A program made the position numbers and the translations under genes. Below, one piece after another: positions 25,359 through 34,653 of a stretch of 58,741 nt of DNA. The notes below the pieces were generated by a model. It was not told the origin of the DNA, did no database searches, and was given only the letters and a program-made list of their open reading frames with translations. Every line of letters starts with the position of its first letter. Within the stretch, counting starts at the first letter, position 1. Where the stretch lies: positions 1 through 58,741 of the forward strand of contig CAZVEH010000008.1 of the NCBI GenBank assembly GCA_964625775.1, written 5' to 3'. Source of the DNA: GCA-2786165 sp964625775. Its GTDB lineage: Bacteria > Pseudomonadota > Gammaproteobacteria > Legionellales > Legionellaceae.

Positions 25359-26807
25359 CTATTGGGTTGATTGGCTCGCCATTAAAGCAACAGTTTGTAG
25401 TCCTACCACATCTTGTACATGGCTACTATCAGGCACAGTACTGTTACTAAATACCGTATGACGCCCGCCATTTGCGCCTGAATACACCCGCATGTGACCT
25501 ATAATGGGCTGCGGAATATACACCGGCTGATCGACATTTTTAAATATCTCACCTTGCGCTTTATACTCAGCCAACATCTTTGTGGTCTCTGTGGCATCAG
25601 CAGTAGCGCGATTCAGCATTTCTAAGACGTTTGATTCTGCAGAACCCACACATTTAATTGCGAGCGCTTTGGCTTCAGACTCCAATTTGAGTTGTTCCGC
25701 CATTGCTTCTGCAGACAAAACAATGATCCTTTTTTCTGTTTCAGCCCGAATAATAGCTTCTTCTTGTTCTTTTTTAGCAGCAACTATTTTTGATTGTTCT
25801 GCTTCTGCAGTGATTATAGCAACATCCGCTTCTGCTTTTGCAAGTTTTTTCTTGGCCTCCGCAGTGGCCCTTTGAGTTCCAATATTTTGAATGGTTTGCT
25901 TGTAGGATAAATCAGCAGGAAGAATTTCCGTAATCAACAAATCTGACACGGTGATCCCCCATTCCTGAGTTTTTTCGCCCAACTCTTTTACAAATTGATC
26001 GTGAACCAGCTGTAACTTTGCAATTCGTTGCTGGCTGTTATGACCCTCATCGTCATGCAAAGATGGCGCCACGTCATCGGAGCTGTAGCGACTCAGGATG
26101 GTACGTAAAGCACCGTCTCCTAATTGCTTTAAAAACTCAATAATCGTACCCATGCCCAAGTTAACGGTTTTTATTGGGTCGGTCACCTTATACGTCAACA
26201 TAGCATGCGCTCTCATATTGATTTGATCACTACACATCACGGTAAGCGCGGGCAATTCTAAGACTTGTGAACTGATGTTCAAAATGTCTATCAAAGATGA
26301 GCCCTCGCTTTTTTTAAGGGTGTGCTGCTTGGCTTCGTTATAAATCTCAATACCATTGATCGTATTAAGCACAGCAACTTGACCTTCTGTGATTGTAAAT
26401 TTGACATCATCTCCTAACGTGTATTTGGCGTCACCAATGTTTTGAATACCGGTTGCAGGATCAAAAAAATCACCCGCCGACATGTCAATGTCATGGATAC
26501 CTGGTTCCAAATATTCATACTGCTTATTGATTGTCATTTTGACGCCTTTTTGACCGGGAAATATGCGAACCACCTTCAGTGCGCCCAAATCAATATAACT
26601 GTCTGCTTTAGAAAAATTAGCGCCGTAGGTTTCCCAAGGAAATGGATGGAAATAGATACCGGCTTCTAGTTTTGTTGATTTGTTCCAAGTATTTACCACC
26701 GAAATTTCACCCGGTTTCACTTGTTTGAAACTTCTGTAGAGGTAATACCAACCTACAATGGGAACTGCTGCGTACAATAAACCGGTCAAAAATTTTAACA
26801 ATTTCAT
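25359..26807 (-). CDS. SPFH/band 7 domain membrane protein
   Basis: The protein has 482 residues. One N-terminal membrane helix (~4-21) is followed by a long SPFH/band-7 region (LTYKVTDPIKTV, LLSRYSS-like TILSRYSSDDV, WGITVSDLLITEILPADL) and an Ala/Glu/Lys-rich coiled coil (EAKKKLAKAEADVAIITAEA). It resembles prohibitin/flotillin/HflK-type scaffolds that organise membrane microdomains or regulate membrane proteases. It is not fused to or next to a protease. The ATG at 26807 has AGGGG seven bases upstream; a longer frame to 26903 is unsupported. Confidence 0.8.
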   Translation of the reverse strand: MKLLKFLTGLLYAAVPIVGWYYLYRSFKQVKPGEISVVNTWNKSTKLEAGIYFHPFPWETYGANFSKADSYIDLGALKVVRIFPGQKGVKMTINKQYEYLEPGIHDIDMSAGDFFDPATGIQNIGDAKYTLGDDVKFTITEGQVAVLNTINGIEIYNEAKQHTLKKSEGSSLIDILNISSQVLELPALTVMCSDQINMRAHAMLTYKVTDPIKTVNLGMGTIIEFLKQLGDGALRTILSRYSSDDVAPSLHDDEGHNSQQRIAKLQLVHDQFVKELGEKTQEWGITVSDLLITEILPADLSYKQTIQNIGTQRATAEAKKKLAKAEADVAIITAEAEQSKIVAAKKEQEEAIIRAETEKRIIVLSAEAMAEQLKLESEAKALAIKCVGSAESNVLEMLNRATADATETTKMLAEYKAQGEIFKNVDQPVYIPQPIIGHMRVYSGANGGRHTVFSNSTVPDSSHVQDVVGLQTVALMASQSTQ

Positions 26808-27062
26808 AGTTTTCCCCTGTTTAATTTCACTTAAGGTTGTCATAATAAAACCATTACTTCTTGTTGCCGACACATTGTACCCATAATGATCACTCAAGTC
26901 CAATCTAAGACCGAGTTTATATGACGTAACTTTCTAAGGAAAACCATATAAAATATTGCATTAGAAGTCGTGATATGATCTTATATAGATACGAAAGAGT
27001 GAAACTCTAGGTCAGCATGTTGATAAGCGCTCACTGCTTGGCGATTTAGGGAAATAAAACGT

Positions 27063-27593
27063 ATGTCAACCATTCAGTCCGTAGATGCTAAAACAGCCAA
27101 AGAGTGGCTTAGTAAAAACCAAGCAATCATAATTGACGTACGTGAACCCGCTGAGTACGCATCAACCCATATTGCAGGCGCAAAACTGATGCCTGTCGAT
27201 AATATCCATATCAACAAACTTCCAGAGCTTGGTCGTAAAAAGCTGATTATGTATTGCCGCATCGGTAGGCGCGGAGCAGCAGCATGTGAAAAACTCCTGC
27301 TTAACAATTCAGAGCTAGACATTTATAACCTCAAAGGTGGCATTAGTGCTTGGGAAAAAGCAGGTTTCGAAGTCGAAAAATCCGGTAAACCCTTTGTATC
27401 CATTGAGCGTCAAGTCCAAATTACCATTGGATGTGGTGTGCTCGTCGGAGTGACCCTCGGTCATATGGTTCATCCTGGATTTTTACTGTTGTCAGCATTT
27501 TTTGGGGGTGGGCTTCTATTTTCTGGTATAACAGGCAGCTGTGGATTGGCTATTTTAGTCAGTAAAATGCCTTGGAACCAGCAGCATGAATAG
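27063..27593 (+). CDS. Rhodanese-domain protein with C-terminal DUF2892-like membrane hairpin
   Basis: Residues 1-~105 form a rhodanese domain (IIIDVREPAEYASTHIAGA; active-site cysteine in IMYCRIGRRGAAA; YNLKGGISAWEKAG). Residues ~120-170 form two membrane helices like E. coli YgaP. Rhodaneses move sulfane sulfur between thiols. The persulfide-dioxygenase-like gene starts 26 bases downstream, so the two probably form a sulfide/persulfide-handling operon, with this protein collecting sulfur at the inner membrane. Confidence 0.85.
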   Translation: MSTIQSVDAKTAKEWLSKNQAIIIDVREPAEYASTHIAGAKLMPVDNIHINKLPELGRKKLIMYCRIGRRGAAACEKLLLNNSELDIYNLKGGISAWEKAGFEVEKSGKPFVSIERQVQITIGCGVLVGVTLGHMVHPGFLLLSAFFGGGLLFSGITGSCGLAILVSKMPWNQQHE

Positions 27594-27618
27594 CATACAT
27601 GTTATCAGAAGGTGAATC

Positions 27619-28479
27619 ATGAAAATCGACTCCTTTTTTGATCCAAACACATCAACAGTCACCTATATTGTAAGTGATCCCGAGACAAAGCGCTGCGCAA
27701 TCATTGACTCAGTGCATGATTTTGATTTGCATTCAGGGCGTATTTCCTCTGAATCCGCAGATAAACTCATTGATTATATCAAAAAAATGGATTTACAAGT
27801 TGAGTGGATTCTTGACACACATGTGCATGCAGATCACTTAACAGCTGCAAGTTATTTGAAAAAACATTTGGGCGGTAACATTGGTATCGGTGAACACATC
27901 AAACAAGTGTTATCCTACTGGCTCCCAATTTTTAATACCGGCGCGGATACCCCCTCTGATGGGACGCAATTCGATGTTTTATTTTCTGATGGCGAAGAGT
28001 TCAAAATAGGTCACTTAACCGTCAAAGTCATTCACACTCCAGGCCATACTCCAGATAGTGTGAGTTATTATATCAACGACGCGGTTTTTGTTGGAGACAC
28101 CCTATTCATGCCTTATGTAGGTACTGCACGTACTGATTTTCCTGGCGGCAGTGCAGAAACGCTCTACCACTCCATTCAGAAAATCTTTGCCCTACCTGAT
28201 GACACACGTATTTATACCTGCCACGATTACCCACCTGAGGGCCAAAAACCCGCCTGGGAGTCGACAGTTGCGGAGCAAAAGAAAAATAATGTGATGATCA
28301 AGAGCGCTGTAACAGAAAATGAATTTATTGCGGCTCGCAATAAGAAAGATTTTCATAAAGCCGTACCGAAATTATTACTACCATCCATCCAAGTTAATTT
28401 ACGCGCTGGACAACTAGGTACCTTTGATACCAACCAAACACAGTACATAAAAATTCCAATTAATAAAATACCTACTTGA
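27619..28479 (+). CDS. Metallo-beta-lactamase-fold persulfide dioxygenase-like protein (ETHE1/Blh type)
   Basis: The protein has 286 residues. The metal-binding motif is HVHADH (DTHVHADHLTAA), with further ligands in HTPGHTPDSV, FVGDTLF and YTCHDYPP; the GTARTDFPGGSAETLYHSI segment is typical of ETHE1/BigR-operon (Blh) enzymes that oxidise glutathione persulfide to sulfite. AAGG precedes the ATG. With the upstream rhodanese it should detoxify sulfide/persulfide. A dispersed repeat begins directly after the stop codon. No ArsR-type regulator is adjacent. Confidence 0.88.
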   Translation: MKIDSFFDPNTSTVTYIVSDPETKRCAIIDSVHDFDLHSGRISSESADKLIDYIKKMDLQVEWILDTHVHADHLTAASYLKKHLGGNIGIGEHIKQVLSYWLPIFNTGADTPSDGTQFDVLFSDGEEFKIGHLTVKVIHTPGHTPDSVSYYINDAVFVGDTLFMPYVGTARTDFPGGSAETLYHSIQKIFALPDDTRIYTCHDYPPEGQKPAWESTVAEQKKNNVMIKSAVTENEFIAARNKKDFHKAVPKLLLPSIQVNLRAGQLGTFDTNQTQYIKIPINKIPT

Positions 28480-28525
28480 CTCGACTTTATGAAAAATCCC
28501 CACCGCCGAATCCCCTCAGCGCTGA
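28480..28525 (+). repeat. CTCGACTTTAT..CCCACCGCCGAATCCCC repeat, copy A
   Basis: This copy begins at the base after the persulfide dioxygenase stop codon. Two further copies lie at 54845-54892 (same strand) and 55498-55556 (inverted). Confidence 0.8.
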
Positions 28526-28536
28526 GCTTATCTTAA

Positions 28537-28731
28537 ATAGGGTACCAACCAGCTCTTCTTTTCGAAGATCTCTTTGACGGGATTAAAGACCCGAAACCTA
28601 TGGCGCATCAATACACCGATGGTATATTTCACTCCTATAGCGATGTTCCGTTAAACGACGCCAACCATGATTATCGCGTGAATGTCCTGGAATATTGGGA
28701 AACTAATAAAGATGGCCGCAAACAACATTAA
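28537..28731 (+). pseudogene. Transposase remnant
   Basis: An open stretch without a start codon reads YQPALLFEDLFDGI, then HQYTDGIFHSYSDVPLND, then RVNVLEYWETNKDGRKQH and a stop. The 'DVPLND--DYRVNVLEYWE----GKKQH' pattern is like the middle part of IS transposases of the ISNCY/IS4-like DDE type; upstream and downstream parts are missing. It lies between a dispersed repeat and a repeat hairpin, so this interval is an insertion scar at the edge of the polyketide region. Confidence 0.55.
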
Positions 28732-28817
28732 CAAGCTATAAAGAGTTTATTTTCAGTTAATTTTTTGCTAAGCTCGCGATTTTCAAGACTTATTTATAAG
28801 CAACTCCCCAGGTACAT

Positions 28818-28900
28818 CATCCTGAGCACAGCGAAGGATCTCAATTTGTCAAAGATTAAGCCAAAAACCAGGAGATCATTCGCTGCGCTCAGGATGACGT
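28818..28900. repeat. Inverted pair of dispersed repeat units
   Basis: 28818-28842 and 28871-28900 are inverted copies of the 'CATCCTGAGC-CAGCGAAGGATCTC' unit also seen at 11-51, separated by about 28 bases. They can form a long stem-loop. The rest of 28732-29080 shows no gene. Confidence 0.75.
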
Positions 28901-29080
28901 TTGGGATGTCATATATGCCTTGGTAGTCGTATCAAAACTGGTTGAGGAAGCTGGTTTTGGGCCTTATATTGTAGTTCGATGTGCCAATTGTGTCGGGACG
29001 CCGTATCATGATTCTAATGCCACCCTTAGTCAACTATCAAGATAGTTTTCATAACAATCGTTTTAACAAAAGGACTTTTC

Positions 29081-30811
29081 ATGGCCAAGCACTACTTGAT
29101 AGATTCTGCAGACAAAAAGCCTTTAAATATAGAAACTATTGATCAACTCATTGAATACTATTTTCCCCGTACGAGAGGATTGTCAGAGTCTCTTCCTACA
29201 GCAGATACTGTTAAATTAAGACATTTTATTCTTGCCATGGTTTGCGTCTCTGGTGCTTATCCTTTTATGTTGACAGCCGATGAGTACGCACGCTCAACTT
29301 ACGGAGAGGATGCGGCTGGTTGGAGGGCTTACTTTATGCTGTCAGCAGCTGGGTGGAGTACAGGTCTATTTTACGACGCGACTATTTTTTTTCTTGATGC
29401 TCACCGCAGAGAACAAATCCCCTCGCATTTAACAAAACTGCTCGTAAGTCCCATGTCTTCTGAGCAACAGTTGATTAAAAAAATAGTGTTAGGAGTGGGG
29501 TCAGCATTATCCGCTTTGCCTTTAGCCATACTTGCAATACTGTATTCTCCGAACAGTATCCCTGCATGGGCAAAATATCTTTTGTTTGCAGTCGTATTGT
29601 TTGATGACGCTATTTTGCATTTTTTACCTATTGAGCTTGCATTTCAAAATCCAATTTATCGATTTCCAATATACCCTTTTGAAAAACTATATGAGCATAT
29701 AAAATCAACTCAGCTATTACCAGAAGCACGACTTCGCCGAGAAATACAAGAAAAGAATACTCAAGTGTACGCTACCTATTTAAAAGATCCTTTGAAACAA
29801 TTTTTAACTCAAGCAAAAATAGCTTTGACCGTTAAAGCTGCAAGTGTTGATTTGTCTCTTCAATATCACATTGCTCTACCAGAAAATCTTCAAGAAAACA
29901 GATTTATACTCATGGAACCTTGTGAAAAATTACAAGCTTTGATTCAATATGGGCAAGACACGCCCATGTCGACCCAGGATACGAATTCACATCAGATGGT
30001 GGCATTTTTTGGATGTATTTGGGGGGAATTTGGGGATGCCGGCTTCATTTTAACATGTGTTGACGAAATGATTTCACTTACCAACAGCGTACCTTACGGA
30101 ATCCTCGTGGTTGCGTTGCCTATCTATTTCTATGGGGTTTTGGTTGCTTTTTTCGGTAGCGCATCAATGCTAACATCGTGGATCTATTTTACAGATCATG
30201 CACCTGGCGATATTAAGCTAGCGCTGCCGTTTAAATTATGGCCAAAATCTGCAGCGATCTACGGGATATTTGCTCTCGCAATGGTAGGTGCCTGTTATGG
30301 TGTTCCAGTAGAATTAGTAAACACGAGCCTTAGTGAAGAAAATCCTATGAGAACGCCATTAGTCGTTATTGCAATCACCAGTTCCATCATCGTTACTTCA
30401 TACATTTATGTTGAATTTTATTGTACCATTTTCAAAGATTTGACTCTTTATGGCGACTATAATGATGCTCAATGGATAACACAATTAGGAGCACAGATAG
30501 ATGAGTTTGTTAACGCAATCGAATTTCTCAATGGTAGCAAATTATTAACTTTTTTAGAGAGTTTGGATACAGAAAAATTAAAAAGCATGGGGATCACACA
30601 GGAGTCTTTAAGTGCTTGCAGAGAAAAAATTAGCGCCTCAAGAGCAGAAAGTTTAATAATAACGAATGAAGAAGATGGTTTAAAACAACCAACAACAAGG
30701 GAAAGCGCGTTTCTGGTGGATAATTCGATATTTAACTCACAGCCTCAAATTGTTGACACCAATCAAAGTAGGTCAGCAAGCACATATGTTGCTCCCAGCT
30801 TTCAGGGTTAA
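29081..30811 (+). CDS. Multi-pass membrane protein of unknown function
   Basis: The protein has 576 residues. Hydrophobic helices lie near residues 45-60, 80-105, 135-155, 163-185, 305-325, 335-365, 388-408 and 423-445, with a soluble loop of about 110 residues (190-300) and a polar C-terminal tail of about 130 residues. That tail carries an acidic patch (NEEDG) about 50 residues from the end and a Ser/Thr/Gln-rich terminus. No family is recognised. Large eukaryote-like membrane proteins with polar tails are common among secreted effectors of Legionellales, but nothing here proves export. AAAGGA lies seven bases before the ATG. It sits alone between the transposase scar and the thioesterase gene. 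Confidence 0.65.
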   Translation: MAKHYLIDSADKKPLNIETIDQLIEYYFPRTRGLSESLPTADTVKLRHFILAMVCVSGAYPFMLTADEYARSTYGEDAAGWRAYFMLSAAGWSTGLFYDATIFFLDAHRREQIPSHLTKLLVSPMSSEQQLIKKIVLGVGSALSALPLAILAILYSPNSIPAWAKYLLFAVVLFDDAILHFLPIELAFQNPIYRFPIYPFEKLYEHIKSTQLLPEARLRREIQEKNTQVYATYLKDPLKQFLTQAKIALTVKAASVDLSLQYHIALPENLQENRFILMEPCEKLQALIQYGQDTPMSTQDTNSHQMVAFFGCIWGEFGDAGFILTCVDEMISLTNSVPYGILVVALPIYFYGVLVAFFGSASMLTSWIYFTDHAPGDIKLALPFKLWPKSAAIYGIFALAMVGACYGVPVELVNTSLSEENPMRTPLVVIAITSSIIVTSYIYVEFYCTIFKDLTLYGDYNDAQWITQLGAQIDEFVNAIEFLNGSKLLTFLESLDTEKLKSMGITQESLSACREKISASRAESLIITNEEDGLKQPTTRESAFLVDNSIFNSQPQIVDTNQSRSASTYVAPSFQG

Positions 30812-30951
30812 CATTGAGCATTCACTTGTTAAAAAATTTTGTTTTGCAAGTACGTGCAGTAACCCAAATTGATCCTTCTGTGGTGTAGATCTGGATTAAT
30901 AGTTTCGTTATTGCTGACTAACTATTGTTAACAAAAAAGAAGGAATGGTGT

Positions 30952-31701
30952 ATGCCAGATGATTTATGGATAAGAATTACTCACCCTAATCCACAGGCAA
31001 CTGTTCGATTGTTTTGTGTTCCATATGCAGGTGGAGGCTCTTCAGTTTTTCGCCTGTGGCCACAAATGATGCCAACTAATGTTGAACTAGGTGCTTTTGT
31101 TTTTCCGGGCAGAGAAAATCGTAGGAATGAACCACCTATTTCTGATCTTAAAAGTTTAATAGAACATATGGTACAAGCATTGATCCCTTATTCAGATAAG
31201 CCATTAACTATTTTTGGCCATAGTATGGGATCTATTGTTGGCTATGAATTGGCTAAAGCATTAGAAGCGCAAAACATCCAACCAGCTTGGCTATTCGTTT
31301 CTGGTTCTGCTGGGCCACAGGTTCCAGATAGCGTTCGTACTCTGCACTTATTGCCCGATGAACAATTTATTGAAGCGCTTTCAAAGCGCTATAAGGCAAT
31401 TCCTGATGTTATTTTGAATGACAAAGCTCTGCTTGGAATCATGTTACCGGTTTTGCGTGCTGATATTAAATTATTGGAAACATATGCTTATGAGGAAACT
31501 CCCCCCCTAAATTGTCCCATATTGGCTTGTGGAAGTTTTGCGGATCCAGAAGCAACACTCCAAGATATCACTACTTGGCAAAAACATACTCGTGCTACAT
31601 TTTTGAGTCGCATGTTTCCAGGAGATCATTTTTATTTAAATAATAGCGAAAGACTTTTATTAGGCAATTGTCTTACAGATATTTTAACAAAACTTGCTTG
31701 A
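30952..31701 (+). CDS. Type II thioesterase (first copy)
   Basis: The product is a 249-residue alpha/beta hydrolase of the GrsT/RifR group. It has the N-terminal LFCVPYAGGGSSVFRLWP, FPGRENR, nucleophile serine 91 in FGHSMGSIVGYEL, and the C-terminal histidine in FPGDHFYLN. Type II thioesterases remove stalled or wrongly primed acyl groups from carrier proteins; in some small pathways they release the product. The ATG at 30952 (AAGGA upstream) is preferred over a TTG nine codons earlier. It is transcribed toward the phosphopantetheinyl transferase gene and overlaps its 3' end by 29 bases. It is about 40-45% similar by eye to the second copy at 34654. Confidence 0.9.
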   Translation: MPDDLWIRITHPNPQATVRLFCVPYAGGGSSVFRLWPQMMPTNVELGAFVFPGRENRRNEPPISDLKSLIEHMVQALIPYSDKPLTIFGHSMGSIVGYELAKALEAQNIQPAWLFVSGSAGPQVPDSVRTLHLLPDEQFIEALSKRYKAIPDVILNDKALLGIMLPVLRADIKLLETYAYEETPPLNCPILACGSFADPEATLQDITTWQKHTRATFLSRMFPGDHFYLNNSERLLLGNCLTDILTKLA

Positions 31702-32353
31702 AGCTACGATAAATGGGGACACAGGCGTGTTGACTAACCAACGTAGCAACATAAGGTTTTGGAACTTGAAGAGATAACGCAAAAGCATTGTGCTCTGAAA
31801 TCGCATAGGCATTCGACTGAACAGATTCAGAGGAAATAACAGGGCGCTGTAAATTGGCCAATAAATTTTGGCCTGTTGCTTTCAACAATGCTTCTTTTAC
31901 CGTCCATAAATGAAAAAACATTTTTTGGCGTTCTTTTTCCGTAGAAATTTGCTTCAAATATTGGTATTCGCTCTTATGAAAAAAACGTTTTACCAAATCA
32001 AAATAGTTGTGTAGAGGCTTTACTTTTTCAATATCTATACCTATTTCAAATCCTTGCGTAACAGCAATAATCCCCATTCCTATGGTATGTGATAAATTAA
32101 AACTGATATCATGGTTAGGTAAAAAGGGCTTTCCATTGACATCCGTTTCTATCACAATATTTTGTGGGTTTTCCTTAAGATACTGCGAAAGAATTAACCG
32201 CTTACACGCATGATAAAACACGAACTCTGTTTTTTGTTCCGGAAAACAGAGACGTTCTGCGCGCTGACTTTTTTCTGCTGAAAGAAAGGTATTCCAAGGG
32301 TAAGAAAATGCCCGAAACGCTTGTCTATTTAGCAGCCATATATCAACTTTCAT
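31673..32353 (-). CDS. Sfp-type 4'-phosphopantetheinyl transferase
   Basis: The product has 226 residues. It has the Sfp family motifs: NGKPF (74-78), FNLSHT (85-90), the magnesium-binding GIDIEKV (D107, E109) and WTVKEALLKATG (W150, K153, E154, K158). It transfers phosphopantetheine from CoA onto carrier-protein serines and so activates the three PKS carrier domains and the stand-alone carrier in this cluster. AAAAAGG lies eight bases before the ATG. It lies 140 bases downstream of the methyltransferase-GNAT gene on the same strand and could be the last gene of the operon. Confidence 0.93.
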   Translation of the reverse strand: MKVDIWLLNRQAFRAFSYPWNTFLSAEKSQRAERLCFPEQKTEFVFYHACKRLILSQYLKENPQNIVIETDVNGKPFLPNHDISFNLSHTIGMGIIAVTQGFEIGIDIEKVKPLHNYFDLVKRFFHKSEYQYLKQISTEKERQKMFFHLWTVKEALLKATGQNLLANLQRPVISSESVQSNAYAISEHNAFALSLQVPKPYVATLVSQHACVPIYRSFKQVLLKYL

Positions 32354-32371
32354 TGTCTATACCTTTTTTTA

Positions 32372-32467
32372 TCAGGCTTTATCCCCCAAAATCAATCGAC
32401 TTAGACTGTTTGGATCGGTTCCCCAGAAAAAACTATCCCAATGACCATACAACGCTTGCTGACTCAT
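32372..32467 (-). CDS. Possible short peptide gene between the MT-GNAT and PPTase genes
   Basis: An ATG-started frame of 31 codons encodes MSQQALYGHWDSFF.. ending ..RLILGDKA. It begins 27 bases after the MT-GNAT stop. AGGG lies only three bases before the ATG, which is weak. The aromatic-rich sequence is not obviously random, but there is no recognised domain. It may be a real small protein, a remnant of a longer C-terminal part of the MT-GNAT protein, or chance. Confidence 0.25.
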   Translation of the reverse strand: MSQQALYGHWDSFFWGTDPNSLSRLILGDKA

Positions 32468-32493
32468 ACGCCCTGCTGATTCAAAATCTAGTT

Positions 32494-34647
32494 TTAATGA
32501 GACACGAATATATTTTCCAAATTATAACGAACTAATACGCCTGCTCTGTTATTGTCTAAATCATTTTGCCTATAGTTGGCAATGAGTCCTGCAATATGAG
32601 CACCTCTGCGTACATGAAAATTTAACATGGGATCTAGCGGTAAATTTATTTGATCTTTTGCATGGATGTATTCACTTAAATGAACATATAACTTTCGATG
32701 CTCAGTGTAAGACTCGCACCGTGTTACACCTATTACTTCGGTGATCCCAGGAGTCACTTTAGCCATCAATAGCACAAAATCTCGAAGCACCGAGCCATAA
32801 TCGGATGCTCGACGAGCCGGATCAACAAATATATTCAAAATCTGTAATACTTTACCTTGGTCTTGATGTAATAAGTCGACCGTTCGGTCTGATTGATTGC
32901 ACAAATTCATAACCTTATCAAAGCGTTGCGTATAAACGACGCCTATCATTTGTTCATCCACCTCTAAAACCCAGTGTCCCTGTGGATAGACCTGTAAACG
33001 CTGCCTGATTGTATCAGGAGAATTCCTCAATCCTTCCTCCCAGCAACGTTCTTCAAGTTCAATTAACGCATGAATATCCTCTAAGTGAGCGTAACGAATT
33101 TTATAAGATTTTTTTTCTAATCGTAAACAATTAATACGACAAAACGGAGCCCTTTTGGGAAACGCAGTAAATGTCTCTATGCTGGTAAAAAGGTGATTTT
33201 CTGCTGCTGATATTAAAAAATCTTTCATGGTTACTAAATACTGTTTTGAAAATCCCTGACAAGCATCAAAAGATAAATTTTCTGATTCACTGATAAAGCT
33301 ATGCACAACATTGGGGGGCAGATAATGTACTTCTGATAAGATCAAACCATGCCCCATATTGATTTTTGCCCAGCGACCTAAATGCTCAACCAAACTTTGA
33401 ATCATAACTTCAGGTACGATTTTTCTGCCTTCTTGATCTACAAAGACACCTTCATGACAAAAACGCTTTCTTAGTGCCACTTGATTTCGCACGTGAGCAT
33501 CATTTAAATCGGGTTCAATATAAGGTCGATCATGATCTAAAAACGATCTGACGTGTAAAATATGTTCAGGATTAATGGCATGTCTTTCTATGTCTTTGAT
33601 AAATTGTTGCGGGTCAGCTATATCTGCTTTCATGATAAGATGAGGAATTTGATGTTCCGTCATTGTTTTAATGGTTTCTTTTAAAGAGGCTTGATTAAAA
33701 TCTGCACCAATCATGATTAAAGGATACGTATCGATCACCCCACCACGCGGAGTTTCTGTGATAATTGTAGTGTATAACGCTTTGAGAAGTGAACCGTCAC
33801 CACATCCCATGTCTGCGATATAAGCAGGTTGACTTGCAAAGTTTGTGTTTTGAAATAGTTTCACAACTTGCAGCTTAAACTGTTCGAAAAACATACCATG
33901 CTGAGCCCCACTACCCATAACATTTAGTTGTCTGTCTACGTGTTGTTCATGCCCTTCTTCTACACTTAATCCAAAAACTTCTCTCACATCACCAAATAAT
34001 ATTTTATCAAGCTTTGCAAACATAGGTTGATAAGATACTGTCACTGCAATCAAAGAGATACGTTTAAATAAATAAGCCCCCAGAGGCATGTAATTTAGTA
34101 ATGGCGATTTAGCATCTAACCACTTTTCTTTAATAAATAAATCCCGAATAATAATAAAATTCTTACCTAACAAATTTTGACTGCTCTCTGCTAAACCTTT
34201 ATCTTTGAAAACTCCTAATCGATCTAAAGATAACAACAAGGGAGCTAACACAACACCTTTAACCATATCACACAATAATGTAGTATTAGGACTCGATTCT
34301 AAATGCAACTCATAAATTAAATTCAGAGCATCCTGCCAATGTGCATGAGTCATAAATTCAGCGGTAGAAAAATGATACAAATTTAATAATTGCTGCGGTA
34401 TTTTATGACGAAATGAGGCTTGCTCAGTGAGGGCATAAGTTGTATCTGATTCCAATCTTAGCCAGCCCATTGAAAGCAATAAGTTTAAGGCAACATTCAA
34501 ACCACCGCTATTAGCATCGAAATAATCACAAAGCTCTTCTAGGGTTCTATTACGCTGTTCCAAATAAGCAAATACATTTTTTTGTTCTAAGTTTAAAATC
34601 ACCGGAATAGCCACATAGCCGTGGCAATAATGATTAATTAGTTCCAT
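32494..34647 (-). CDS. Free-standing methyltransferase-GNAT polyketide enzyme
   Basis: The protein has 717 residues. Residues 1-~235 form an adaptor/dimerisation-like helical region. Residues ~245-525 form a SAM methyltransferase with motif I YIADMGCGDGSLL (277-288) and the HILHVRSFLDHDRPY segment typical of the AprA/GphF-type MT1 group that methylates ACP-bound malonyl units. Residues ~535-710 form a GNAT domain like the CurA loading GNAT (ELEERCWEEGLR, VIGVTRCESY, NFHVRRGAHI, NYRQNDLDN). CurA-type GNATs decarboxylate malonyl-ACP and can move the acyl group. In known systems MT1-GNAT sits fused at the N-terminus of a PKS; here it is a separate protein, six bases after the thioesterase gene, late in the operon. 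A role on the last module is inferred. Confidence 0.85.
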   Translation of the reverse strand: MELINHYCHGYVAIPVILNLEQKNVFAYLEQRNRTLEELCDYFDANSGGLNVALNLLLSMGWLRLESDTTYALTEQASFRHKIPQQLLNLYHFSTAEFMTHAHWQDALNLIYELHLESSPNTTLLCDMVKGVVLAPLLLSLDRLGVFKDKGLAESSQNLLGKNFIIIRDLFIKEKWLDAKSPLLNYMPLGAYLFKRISLIAVTVSYQPMFAKLDKILFGDVREVFGLSVEEGHEQHVDRQLNVMGSGAQHGMFFEQFKLQVVKLFQNTNFASQPAYIADMGCGDGSLLKALYTTIITETPRGGVIDTYPLIMIGADFNQASLKETIKTMTEHQIPHLIMKADIADPQQFIKDIERHAINPEHILHVRSFLDHDRPYIEPDLNDAHVRNQVALRKRFCHEGVFVDQEGRKIVPEVMIQSLVEHLGRWAKINMGHGLILSEVHYLPPNVVHSFISESENLSFDACQGFSKQYLVTMKDFLISAAENHLFTSIETFTAFPKRAPFCRINCLRLEKKSYKIRYAHLEDIHALIELEERCWEEGLRNSPDTIRQRLQVYPQGHWVLEVDEQMIGVVYTQRFDKVMNLCNQSDRTVDLLHQDQGKVLQILNIFVDPARRASDYGSVLRDFVLLMAKVTPGITEVIGVTRCESYTEHRKLYVHLSEYIHAKDQINLPLDPMLNFHVRRGAHIAGLIANYRQNDLDNNRAGVLVRYNLENIFVSH

Positions 34648-34653
34648 AGTACA

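Noticed and set aside
26930..27062. Possible BigR/ArsR-type operator before the rhodanese gene
   Set aside because: The AT-rich ATATAGATAC-like stretch has no convincing dyad and no ArsR gene is adjacent.
32308..32535. Plus-strand 75-codon frame opposite the PPTase 5' end
   Set aside because: It is antisense to the PPTase start and the MT-GNAT end, with no ribosome binding site; it is a shadow frame.
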